DNA from: Aquamicrobium sp.
Lineage (GTDB): Bacteria; Pseudomonadota; Alphaproteobacteria; Rhizobiales; Rhizobiaceae
Reading direction: 5' to 3'
Length of the DNA stretch: 7,245 nucleotides
Assembly: GCA_014860725.1 (NCBI GenBank)
Contig: JACZJD010000599.1
Span: forward strand, 1-7,245
In this document: positions 1-5,474 of the stretch, one piece after another
Position numbering within the stretch: position 1 is the stretch's first letter
Layout: each line of letters opens with the position of its first letter
Program-made: the position numbers and the translations under genes
The notes under the pieces: generated by a model
The model's database searches: none
Seen by the model: only the letters and a program-made list of their open reading frames with translations
What the model was told of the DNA's origin: nothing

Positions 1-167
1 GCAGCGAGGTGATCATCGACGTCGGCGGCTTCCTCGGCATCGGCGCGAAGCCCGTCGCCATCTCCGCCAGCGAACTCGACTTCATGCGCGACGAGGACGG
101 GGAAGTGCATGCCGTCACCGGCTGGACCAAGGACCAGCTGAAATCGATGCCCGAGCACCAACACTAG
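1..167 (+). CDS. PRC-barrel domain protein, C-terminal fragment
   Basis: Only the last 54 codons are present; the gene begins before the window. Reading from base 3, the frame is open to a TAG at 165-167. The peptide starts SEVIIDVGGFLGIGAKPVAI and ends with an acidic and polar tail (TKDQLKSMPEHQH). The pattern of two short beta strands around 'DVGGFLGIGxKPVAI', followed by a 'TKxQLxxMP' end, is what I know from small alphaproteobacterial PRC-barrel proteins, which are often periplasmic or stress-related and of unknown exact role. That assignment rests on motif recall over a short stretch. Nothing in the window links it functionally to the other genes: it converges on the two minus-strand genes and is followed by a nested hairpin. 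High GC at third positions supports real coding. Confidence 0.72.
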   Translation, partial: SEVIIDVGGFLGIGAKPVAISASELDFMRDEDGEVHAVTGWTKDQLKSMPEHQH

Positions 168-171
168 GGCA

Positions 172-210
172 ATTCCGGGAAAGGTGCGGCGCACCTTCTC
201 CCTCCGGAAT
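172..210 (+). terminator. Nested hairpin after the PRC-barrel gene, possible terminator
   Basis: Five bases after the stop codon there are two nested inverted repeats. The outer arms are ATTCCGG (172-178) and CCGGAAT (204-210). The inner arms are AAGGTGC (181-187) and GCACCTT (191-197) around a 3-nt loop. Both arms pair perfectly. There is no T tract afterwards, so it is not a classic intrinsic terminator, but its position directly after a stop codon suggests transcript termination or 3'-end protection. Confidence 0.5.
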
Positions 211-504
211 GGCGCAAAATATCAAGATTGAGCGTTTCGGCGATTCGCGGAAAAAGCGGAAACGCTCGCCTTTCCGGTCGTGCTTCGGCAGGCCGGAACG
301 GCTGCGGGCCGCGTCAATCGGGCACGGCGGTAACGGCGAACGATGGGATTTTCCCGATTTCTCTCATCGGCCAACGAAACGGCAGACGAGCGTCTATCCC
401 GCCCGGCCCGCAGCCCTTGCTCCTGAAATGCTCATGAAGGCCCGAGGCCGGATCACGTTTTTTCACGCGGCCTGTAACCGTTCTGCCGGCCACCCAAACG
501 CCCG
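211..504. repeat. Gene-free, palindrome-rich spacer
   Basis: I find no convincing gene here. The stretch holds several perfect inverted repeats. GAGCGTTTC (230-238) pairs with GAAACGCTC (259-267). TTCCGG (272-277) pairs with CCGGAA (293-298), enclosing a TGC-TTCG-GCA tetraloop hairpin (281-290). A 12-bp repeat, GGCTGCGGGCCG (300-311), pairs with 404-415. Inside it lie AATCGGG (316-322) with CCCGATT (353-359), and AGAC (384-387) with GTCT (392-395). AGGCCG (445-450) pairs with CGGCCT (468-473), next to the end of the minus-strand gene, and could act as that gene's terminator. Such density resembles intergenic palindromic repeat elements of rhizobia or a structured RNA. I cannot assign it to a named family. 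Confidence 0.4.
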
Positions 505-939
505 CTAGAACAGCCCGGCGCCCGCGGCCATCAGCACAACCCACATCAGCATCAAGGCCCAGCATATGACCCGGGCCGGAAGGCGGCCCAGCAGGGAGCC
601 GTTTCCCGAGGCGAACGGGCGCGGATAGATCGAGTCAGCCCCCAGCACGCGCAACCAATGCTCCTTCAGATAGTTCGACTGCCGGGACGAGGCGACGATT
701 CCCGCAAGCGTCGCCGCGGCGACGAAGAAGCCGGCCACCGTGATCGTGCCGTGGATGAACTGCCGCGCCGGGGCCGAGCCGTCCGCCGTCGCGACCAGCG
801 CGTAGCTTGCGATCATGAAACCCTGGAAAGTCAGATTCCAGTTGAGCCTGGCTGCCACCAGCTGCTGCTCCGCCTGAATCTGCGCCGCGACCGCGGCAGC
901 CACCTGCCCCTGCTGGTTCTCGTCCATCTGCCCACCCAT
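505..939 (-). CDS. Small three-helix membrane protein of unknown function
   Basis: I do not recognise this gene. From the chosen ATG at 939 it encodes 144 residues. The N-terminal 30 residues are rich in Gln and Ala (a likely helix). Three hydrophobic segments follow, at about residues 36-51 (in LNWNLTFQGFMIASYALVA), 63-84 and 122-143, with the last ending at the C-terminus. A polar loop with SRQSNYLKEHW lies at about 85-95. It is probably an inner-membrane protein. The frame stays open upstream to an ATG at 1023 (172 aa). I prefer 939 because the extra 28 residues (MVHCPRQS...) look like translated spacer, and because an AGGGG ribosome-binding-like sequence sits 6 nt before this ATG. A second ATG at 927 (MDENQQ) is also possible. 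It lies 113 nt downstream of the next minus-strand gene and could be co-transcribed with it. Confidence 0.68.
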   Translation of the reverse strand: MGGQMDENQQGQVAAAVAAQIQAEQQLVAARLNWNLTFQGFMIASYALVATADGSAPARQFIHGTITVAGFFVAAATLAGIVASSRQSNYLKEHWLRVLGADSIYPRPFASGNGSLLGRLPARVICWALMLMWVVLMAAGAGLF

Positions 940-958
940 GAAAAACCCCTGGAAGAAC

Positions 959-986
959 AGATTACGTCGGCGTGCAGGATTGGCAA
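959..986 (-). promoter_or_regulatory. Weak candidate promoter for the three-helix membrane protein
   Basis: On the minus strand TTGCCA (986-981, a possible -35) lies 16 nt before TAATCT (964-959, a poor -10). It would start transcription about a dozen bases before the ATG at 939, which would be compatible with that start rather than the longer one at 1023. The -10 match is weak and this could be chance. Confidence 0.2.
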
Positions 987-1052
987 CAGCCGCCGCAATG
1001 CTTTGACGTGGACAATGGACCAAACGAGCGACGGCGATTTCCTTGCGCCCGC

Positions 1053-1514
1053 CTACTGGCAGGGCATCATCTGTATGGCGACGGAATCGCCCTCGAAATT
1101 CCCGAGGACGCTGAACCGGGAGCTCGCATAGCTTTCGCCGTCATGCTCGATCTCGATGCCGACATCCTTGCTGCGCTCCAGCTCGCGCCACAGCGCTCCG
1201 TCCTCTCTCGCGACGATGGAGACATTTTCGCCGTTGGGCACGGCGACGGCAGGGATTTCCCGGATGGAGCCGCCGTCGACCTGCAACAGCATGACGACCT
1301 CGGACATGGGCGCGATCCGTTCGAGCTCGTCGCCATCCTCCGAATAGGCGATCACCACGAGAGGCGGGCTGCCGAACGGGCAGCTCGTCACGAGCTGGCT
1401 GGTCTCGCTCAAGACCTGAAGAACGCTCATGTCGTCCAGGTCGATGGTGAACGTGCGCCCGGTGGAGTCGGGCACGGTGAAGACCAGTTGCAGAAACAGA
1501 AGGCCTGTGAGCAC
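1053..1514 (-). CDS. Probable exported or membrane-anchored protein of unknown function
   Basis: I do not recognise this gene. From a GTG at 1514 it encodes 153 residues. It begins with a short hydrophobic run (LTGLLFLQLVF, residues 2-12) and continues as an acidic, beta-strand-rich soluble domain with no visible catalytic motif. There are two cysteines, Cys45 (in TSCPFGS) and Cys152 next to the C-terminus, which could form a disulfide if the protein is exported. Third-position GC bias supports real coding. The start is uncertain: there is no ATG before residue 29, the frame is closed by a TAG at 1556-1554 only 13 codons upstream, and the ribosome-binding match (GGGCGGG) is weak. The hydrophobic run lacks the basic residues expected at the front of a signal peptide. 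Another frame just upstream contains a hydrophobic stretch that could be its lost N-terminus. It lies between metC and the small membrane protein gene, on the same strand. Confidence 0.6.
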   Translation of the reverse strand: MLTGLLFLQLVFTVPDSTGRTFTIDLDDMSVLQVLSETSQLVTSCPFGSPPLVVIAYSEDGDELERIAPMSEVVMLLQVDGGSIREIPAVAVPNGENVSIVAREDGALWRELERSKDVGIEIEHDGESYASSRFSVLGNFEGDSVAIQMMPCQ

Positions 1515-1620
1515 AGGAGAGCCCGCCCGACGATGAAGATCCCGCCGACGAGGCTATGCCGGCTCCGGTCCGCTGGCAATATCGTGCCCGTCTCATCCCG
1601 GAGATCGGACCGCGGCGATC

Positions 1621-1636
1621 AGGCCGGGCGCGGCCT
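1621..1636 (-). terminator. Hairpin directly after the metC stop codon
   Basis: On the minus strand AGGCCG-CGCC-CGGCCT forms a 6-bp GC-rich hairpin that begins at the base after the metC TGA. A second possible pairing, GATCG with CGATC around 1603-1620, follows it. There is no T tract, so this may be a weak or factor-dependent terminator, or it may protect the 3' end. Confidence 0.4.
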
Positions 1637-2812
1637 TCAGACCTTGGCCGCGGCGGCGAGAGCGGTCTCGAGGTCGGCCTTCAGGTCCTCGACGTCCTCG
1701 AGGCCGATCTGGAGCCGCATCACCGGCCCCTCGTAGTCCTGCTGCGTGCGCACGGTGCGGTCGCCGAGATGGACGTGCACGGCGAGGCTTTCGTAGCCGC
1801 CCCACGAATAGCCGAGGCCGAAGATCGTCAGCGCGTTCAGGAAGGCGTGCGCCTTGGCCTCGCCGCCGCCGGCCAGCACCACGGAGAAGATGCCGCTGGT
1901 GCCGGAGAAGTCGCGCTTCCACAGCGCATGGCCGGGAAAGCTCTCCAGAGCCGGATGCAGCACGCGCGCCACGTCGCTGCGGCCCTCCAGCCAGCGCGCG
2001 ATCTCGAGCGCGCTCTTGCCGTGGCGCTCCAGGCGCACGCCCATGGTGCGCAGGCCGCGCACCACCTGATAGGTGTCGTCGGGCGAGGCGCAGGAGCCGA
2101 GCGCGGTGTACGTGTCGTGAAGCCGGCGCCAGCAGCGCTCGTTGGCCGAGACGGCGCCCAGCAGAACGTCGGAATGGCCGGCCGGATATTTCGTCAGCGC
2201 GTGGATGGAGATGTCGACGCCGTGGTCGAGCGGCCGGAAATAGAGCGGCGTCGCCCAGGTGTTGTCCATCATCACCACGGCGCCGCGCGCATGCGCCTCG
2301 CGGGCGATCGCCGGAATGTCCTGCATCTCGAAGGTGTTGGAGGCGGGCGATTCCGTGAACACCACCCTGGTGTTGTCCTTCATCAGCGCCGCGATGCCGG
2401 CGCCGACGAGCGGATCGTAATAGGCAACCTCGACGCCCATGCGCGCGAGCACGGTATCGGCGAAGCGGCGCGTCGGGTGATAGACCGAGTCGGTGATCAG
2501 CACGTGGTCGCCGGCCGAGAGAAAGGCGAGCAGCGGCAGCGTCACCGCGGCGAGGCCGGACGGGACGAGCACGGTCCCGGCCGAACCTTCCAGCGCGTCG
2601 AGCATCGAGGTCAGCGCGTCGGTCGTCGGCGTGCCGTGGGTGCCGTAGTAGTATTTCTGGTTGCGCGCGGCCATGGTGGCGGCGTCGGGGAACAGCACCG
2701 TCGAGGCATGCACGACCGGCGGCTGGATGAAGCCGAAGAAGTCGCGCGGGTCGTTGCCGATATGCGCCAGCCGCGTGTGAACACCCTTGTTGCCGTACCT
2801 GTCGCCGCTCAT
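1637..2812 (-). CDS. metC: Cystathionine beta-lyase (MetC), PLP-dependent
   Basis: A 391-residue cytoplasmic enzyme of the Cys/Met-metabolism PLP family (fold type I). Cystathionine beta-lyases cleave cystathionine to homocysteine, pyruvate and ammonia, the penultimate step of methionine synthesis by trans-sulfuration. Visible family features: NPPVVHASTVLFPD-like N-terminus (residues 30-43), YYYGTHGTPTTDAL (54-67), the cofactor-binding PSGLAAV (84-90), MMDNTWATP with Asp183 for the pyridine nitrogen, the Schiff-base Lys208 in SIHALTKYPAGHSD, SWGGYESL (336-343), and the substrate-carboxylate Arg366 in PVMRLQIGLED. The length is normal for the family. The frame is open upstream to 2941, but the start at 2812 (MSGDRYGNKGVHTRLAHIGNDP) fits the family N-terminus; the extra 43 residues are Cys-rich spacer translation. 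It is divergent from aapJ across 367 bp. Related family members (cystathionine gamma-lyase, gamma-synthase) are less likely because of the HTRLAHxGNDP and YGTHGTPTT motifs, which I associate with alphaproteobacterial MetC. Confidence 0.9.
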   Translation of the reverse strand: MSGDRYGNKGVHTRLAHIGNDPRDFFGFIQPPVVHASTVLFPDAATMAARNQKYYYGTHGTPTTDALTSMLDALEGSAGTVLVPSGLAAVTLPLLAFLSAGDHVLITDSVYHPTRRFADTVLARMGVEVAYYDPLVGAGIAALMKDNTRVVFTESPASNTFEMQDIPAIAREAHARGAVVMMDNTWATPLYFRPLDHGVDISIHALTKYPAGHSDVLLGAVSANERCWRRLHDTYTALGSCASPDDTYQVVRGLRTMGVRLERHGKSALEIARWLEGRSDVARVLHPALESFPGHALWKRDFSGTSGIFSVVLAGGGEAKAHAFLNALTIFGLGYSWGGYESLAVHVHLGDRTVRTQQDYEGPVMRLQIGLEDVEDLKADLETALAAAAKV

Positions 2813-2910
2813 GAAGAAGCCACCATCCCGTTGAACCAGCCAGCCATATCGGCCGCAGCACGGCCCCGCAACCGCCAGCCGCGCCGCAGAGCATGGGACA
2901 GCGTGAAACA

Positions 2911-2941
2911 CAATAGCGAGACACGCCGATCCATGTCGCAA
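2911..2941 (-). promoter_or_regulatory. Weak candidate metC promoter
   Basis: On the minus strand TTGCGA (2941-2936) lies 19 nt before CTATTG (2916-2911), which resembles the CTATAT-like -10 of alphaproteobacterial housekeeping promoters. It would give a leader of about 90 nt before the metC ATG. The spacing is long and the match imperfect. Confidence 0.22.
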
Positions 2942-2994
2942 ACAGATACGGCAATGAAGATTTTCCCCCGTATCGGGGCCCGGCCCATTCGCAC

Positions 2995-3025
2995 TTGACC
3001 GGGGCCAAATAATCGCTTTCGATAC
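2995..3025 (+). promoter_or_regulatory. Candidate aapJ promoter
   Basis: TTGACC (2995-3000) is a good -35 match. The -10 is unclear: TTCGAT lies at 17-nt spacing (3018-3023) and CGATAC at 19-nt spacing (3020-3025), and both are poor. If used, it gives a leader of roughly 150 nt containing three small hairpins. The TTGACC also sits next to the second CGGGGCC copy, a possible operator position. Confidence 0.3.
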
Positions 3026-3118
3026 ATTTTGTGAGTGGGAGGTGGAGCGCGCGCAACGCTTGCGACGTCAGGCACCGGGTCGACCGGAAAAACACTGCCG
3101 CTTCCACGAGGAACGATT

Positions 3119-3170
3119 CGGGACTGCGTCCCGTACAACAGGGGCGCAGGCCCCGCACAACAGAAAAGGG
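3119..3170 (+). promoter_or_regulatory. aapJ leader with paired hairpin + ACAACAG modules and ribosome binding site
   Basis: Just before aapJ the leader has hairpin CGGGAC-TGC-GTCCCG (3119-3133), then ACAACAG (3135-3141). A second hairpin, GGGGC-GCAG-GCCCC (3141-3154), is followed by another ACAACAG (3157-3163). The ribosome binding site AAAAGGG (3164-3170) then lies 9 nt before the ATG. The two hairpin-plus-motif units are 22 nt apart. A third small hairpin, CGCAA-CGC-TTGCG, lies upstream at 3052-3064. These are visible in sequence; a regulatory role is inference. Confidence 0.4.
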
Positions 3171-3179
3171 TAGTGGGTT

Positions 3180-4208
3180 ATGAAAAAGTTGGTCACGGGA
3201 ATCCTCGGCTCGGCCGCGCTGGCGCTGTCGGCCACGGCGGGCTCGGCCGCCACGCTGGATGACGTCAAGGCCAAGGGTGAAGTGGCGTGCGGCGTGCATA
3301 CCGGCCTTCAGGGCTTCGCCGCGCCGAACGACCAGGGACAATGGTCGGGCTTCGACGCCGACTTCTGCCGCGCGGTCGCGGCCGCCATTTTCAACGATCC
3401 GGCGAAGGTCCGCTTCGTGCCGACCAACGCGACCGAACGCTTCACCGCTCTCCAGTCGGGCGAGATCGACCTTCTGGCCCGCAACACGACCTGGACGCTG
3501 AGCCGCGACACCTCGCTCGGCTTCAACTTCACCGGCGTCAACTACTATGACGGCCAGGGCTTCATGATCAACGCGACGAAGCTGCCCGGCATCAACTCGG
3601 CGCTGCAGCTTTCGGGCGCGGCGATCTGCGTGCAGACCGGCACCACGACCGAGCTGAACCTCGCCGACTACTTCGCCGCCAACAACATGCAGTACAACCC
3701 GGTCGTCTTCCAGGGCTTCGACGAGACCAACGCCGCCTATGAAGCCGGCCGCTGCGACGCCTATACCACCGACCAGTCCGGCCTCTACGCGCTGCGCCTG
3801 ACGCTCGCCAACCCCGACGAGCACGTCGTCCTGCCCGAGATCATCTCCAAGGAGCCGCTCGGCCCGGCCGTGCGCCAGGGCGACGACCAGTGGTTCGACA
3901 TCATCAAGTGGACGCTGTTCGCGCTGATCCAGGCCGAGGAGCTCGGCATCACCCAGGCCAATGTCGAGGAGATGAAGGGTTCCGACAATCCGGAAATCCG
4001 CCGCATCCTCGGCCAGGAAGCCGATTCCAAGATCGGTGAGGTCCTCGGCCTCGACAACGCATGGGTGGCCAATGTCGTTGCCGGCGTCGGCAACTACGGC
4101 GAGGTCTTCGAGCGCAACATCGGCCAGGGCAGCCCGCTGAAGATCGCCCGCGGCCTGAACCAGCTCTGGACCAAGGGCGGCATCCAGTACGCTCCGCCGC
4201 TCCGCTGA
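3180..4208 (+). CDS. aapJ: General L-amino acid ABC transporter, periplasmic binding protein AapJ
   Basis: A 342-residue periplasmic solute-binding protein that captures L-amino acids and delivers them to AapQM. A signal peptide is clear: MKK, then a hydrophobic core (about residues 4-20), then a GSAA cleavage region near residues 23-24. The mature protein has the family 3 binding-protein pattern GFDADFCRAVAAAIF (58-72), ARNTTWTLSRD (100-110) with Arg101 in the place that usually holds the ligand carboxylate, and YTTDQSGL with Asp198 in the place that usually holds the amino group. Four cysteines (37, 63, 150, 192) fall in conserved-looking blocks and could form disulfides. The length is longer than HisJ-like proteins (about 240 mature residues) and typical of the AapJ/BztA subgroup, with an extra C-terminal part ending SPLKIARGLNQLWTKGGIQYAPPLR. 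It is the first gene of the operon, with a reasonable ribosome binding site, and a strong hairpin follows it. Confidence 0.95.
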   Translation: MKKLVTGILGSAALALSATAGSAATLDDVKAKGEVACGVHTGLQGFAAPNDQGQWSGFDADFCRAVAAAIFNDPAKVRFVPTNATERFTALQSGEIDLLARNTTWTLSRDTSLGFNFTGVNYYDGQGFMINATKLPGINSALQLSGAAICVQTGTTTELNLADYFAANNMQYNPVVFQGFDETNAAYEAGRCDAYTTDQSGLYALRLTLANPDEHVVLPEIISKEPLGPAVRQGDDQWFDIIKWTLFALIQAEELGITQANVEEMKGSDNPEIRRILGQEADSKIGEVLGLDNAWVANVVAGVGNYGEVFERNIGQGSPLKIARGLNQLWTKGGIQYAPPLR

Positions 4209-4219
4209 TCCTGAAACGC

Positions 4220-4248
4220 CGGCCCGGAAGGACTCCCCTTCCGGGCCG
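4220..4248 (+). promoter_or_regulatory. Strong 12-bp hairpin between aapJ and aapQ
   Basis: Arms 4220-4231 and 4237-4248 pair perfectly over 12 GC-rich bases (CGGCCCGGAAGG with CCTTCCGGGCCG) around a 5-nt loop ACTCC, starting 12 nt after the aapJ stop. No T tract follows, so readthrough into aapQ is expected. Hairpins at this place after a binding-protein gene commonly protect the upstream message or partly terminate it, which gives more binding protein than permease. Confidence 0.7.
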
Positions 4249-4250
4249 CC

Positions 4251-4264
4251 TCCTTCGGGAAGGA
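4251..4264 (+). promoter_or_regulatory. Small hairpin covering the aapQ ribosome binding site
   Basis: TCCTT (4251-4255) pairs with AAGGA (4260-4264) around the loop CGGG. The AAGGA arm is the aapQ ribosome binding site, 6 nt before its ATG, so this hairpin would hide it. It begins 3 nt after the strong hairpin at 4220-4248. Confidence 0.5.
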
Positions 4265-4270
4265 TAGGGC

Positions 4271-5470
4271 ATGGCTACCCCGTCGAACGTGCATGACACG
4301 GGCGCGAACGAGCCTTTGCGCGCGTCGTGGCTTTACGACCCCAAGGTCAGGGGCATCATCTACCAGATCCTCGTCGCCGCCGCGCTGGCGCTGTTCGTCT
4401 GGTGGATCGTCGGCAACACGGCCGAGAACCTGCGCAGGGCCAACATCTCGTCGGGCTTCGGGTTCCTCAACGGCCGCAGCGGCTTCGACGTCGCCCAGTC
4501 GCTGATCGAATTCTCGGCGAACTCGACCTTCGGCCGCGCCATCCTCGTCGGCCTCCTCAACACAATCCTCGTCGCGGTGCTCGGCATCATCACGGCCACC
4601 ATCCTCGGCTTCGTGATCGGCATCGGCCGCCTGTCCGGCAACTGGCTGATCGCGCGGCTGTGCACGGTCTATGTCGAGGTGTTCCGCAACATTCCGCCGC
4701 TGCTCGTCATCTTCTTCTGGTATCTCGGCGTGCTCGCCGTGCTGCCGGGACCGCGCGACAGCGTCGAGCTGCCGTTCGGCACCTTCCTCAACAATCGCGG
4801 CTTCTTCATACCCAAGCCGATCTGGGGCGAAGGCGCGTGGCTCCTGCCGGTGGCGCTGGTCATCGCGCTCGTCGTGACATGGTTCGTGGCGCGCTGGTCC
4901 TACAAGCGCCAGATGGCGACCGGCGAGCGCTTCCCGGTGCTGTGGACCGCGATCGGCCTCGTCGTCGGGCTGCCCCTCCTCGCCTTCGCGGCGGCGGGCT
5001 TTCCGCTGACCTTCGACTTCCCGATCCAGGGCACGTTCAACCTCACCGGCGGCTTCGACGTCAAGCCGGAGTTCCTGTCGCTCTATCTGGCGCTGTCGTT
5101 CTACACCGCCTCGTTCATCGCGGAGATCGTGCGGGCGGGCATCCTCGGCGTCAGCAAGGGGCAGACCGAGGCGGCGAACGCGCTCGGCCTGCGCTCGGGT
5201 CCCACGCTCAGGCTGGTGGTCGTGCCGCAGGCGATGCGCATCATCATCCCGCCGCTGACCAGCCAGTATCTCAACCTGACCAAGAACTCGTCGCTCGCCG
5301 TGTTCATCGGCTATCCGGACCTCGTCCAGATCGGCCAGACGACGATGAACCAGACCGGCCAGGCGATCGAGGTGGTGGCGATCTGGATGCTGATCTATCT
5401 CGGCCTCAGCCTGGCGACCTCGGCATTCATGAACTGGTTCAACGCCCGCATGGCGCTGGTGGAGAGGTAA
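4271..5470 (+). CDS. aapQ: General L-amino acid ABC transporter, permease AapQ
   Basis: A 399-residue inner-membrane protein, one of two permease subunits forming the amino acid path. Hydrophobic segments lie at about residues 30-48, 92-119, 141-158, 190-208, 224-242, 268-290 and 367-386. The EAA loop that docks on the ATPase is clear at about 300-320 ([22 protein letters not shown]), followed by the polar-amino-acid permease pattern [17 protein letters not shown] (335-351). [17 protein letters not shown] (135-151) is another family signature. The protein is much longer than HisQ-like permeases (about 220-240) because of an N-terminal helix plus loop and an insertion at about 157-265 with extra helices, as in the Aap/Bzt subgroup. 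The ATG at 4271 has AAGGA 6 nt upstream. Its stop is 1 nt before the aapM start, so the two are probably translated in balance. Confidence 0.94.
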   Translation: MATPSNVHDTGANEPLRASWLYDPKVRGIIYQILVAAALALFVWWIVGNTAENLRRANISSGFGFLNGRSGFDVAQSLIEFSANSTFGRAILVGLLNTILVAVLGIITATILGFVIGIGRLSGNWLIARLCTVYVEVFRNIPPLLVIFFWYLGVLAVLPGPRDSVELPFGTFLNNRGFFIPKPIWGEGAWLLPVALVIALVVTWFVARWSYKRQMATGERFPVLWTAIGLVVGLPLLAFAAAGFPLTFDFPIQGTFNLTGGFDVKPEFLSLYLALSFYTASFIAEIVRAGILGVSKGQTEAANALGLRSGPTLRLVVVPQAMRIIIPPLTSQYLNLTKNSSLAVFIGYPDLVQIGQTTMNQTGQAIEVVAIWMLIYLGLSLATSAFMNWFNARMALVER

Positions 5471-5474
5471 GATG
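5461..5474 (+). promoter_or_regulatory. aapM ribosome binding site over the aapQ stop
   Basis: GGAGAGG (5461-5467) directly precedes the aapQ TAA (5468-5470) and lies 4 nt before the aapM ATG (5472-5474). It fixes this start and implies translational coupling of the two permease subunits. Confidence 0.7.

Larger units (their letters stand above)
2813..3179. promoter_or_regulatory. Divergent metC/aapJ control region
   Basis: This 367-bp gene-free region must hold the promoters of both metC (leftward) and the aap operon (rightward). It has an inverted repeat GATACGG (2945-2951) with CCGTATC (2968-2974), which overlaps a second hairpin CCCCG-TAT-CGGGG (2966-2978), so the two cannot form together. 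The motif CGGGGCC occurs twice, at 2974-2980 and 3000-3006. There is also an 8-bp palindrome GGTCGACC at 3078-3085. I see no convincing sigma-54 promoter and no SAM riboswitch core. Open frames that cross it have no family resemblance. Confidence 0.6.

Noticed and set aside
209..508. Plus-strand open frame of 99 codons in the spacer
   Set aside because: It starts inside the nested hairpin, has a basic, low-information composition with no family resemblance and no ribosome binding site, and overlaps the inverted repeats.
658..1736. Plus-strand open frames (658-1131 and 972-1736)
   Set aside because: They are antisense to the two minus-strand genes and show only Arg/Asp/His-rich shadow translation.
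2813..2941. Longer metC start giving 434 residues
   Set aside because: The 43 extra residues are Cys-rich and unlike the family N-terminus. The start at 2812 gives a normal length.
2813..2990. SAM-type riboswitch before metC
   Set aside because: SAM-II elements are common before methionine genes in alphaproteobacteria, so I looked for the core pseudoknot motifs, but none are recognisable here.
1556..2998. Long plus-strand open frame (480 codons) antisense to metC
   Set aside because: It is a shadow of GC-rich coding on the other strand. The translation is rich in Arg, Ala, His and Gly without family motifs, while metC shows all its catalytic motifs.
2813..3179. Sigma-54 promoter for the aap operon under nitrogen control
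   Set aside because: No GGCAC-N5-TTGC type element with correct spacing is present; the GGCAC at 3071-3075 is not followed by TTGC.
1593..3824. Minus-strand open frame of 743 codons running through metC and into aapJ
   Set aside because: It reads the metC strand in a wrong frame and then the aapJ antisense strand. Composition is Arg/Ala-rich with no domain.
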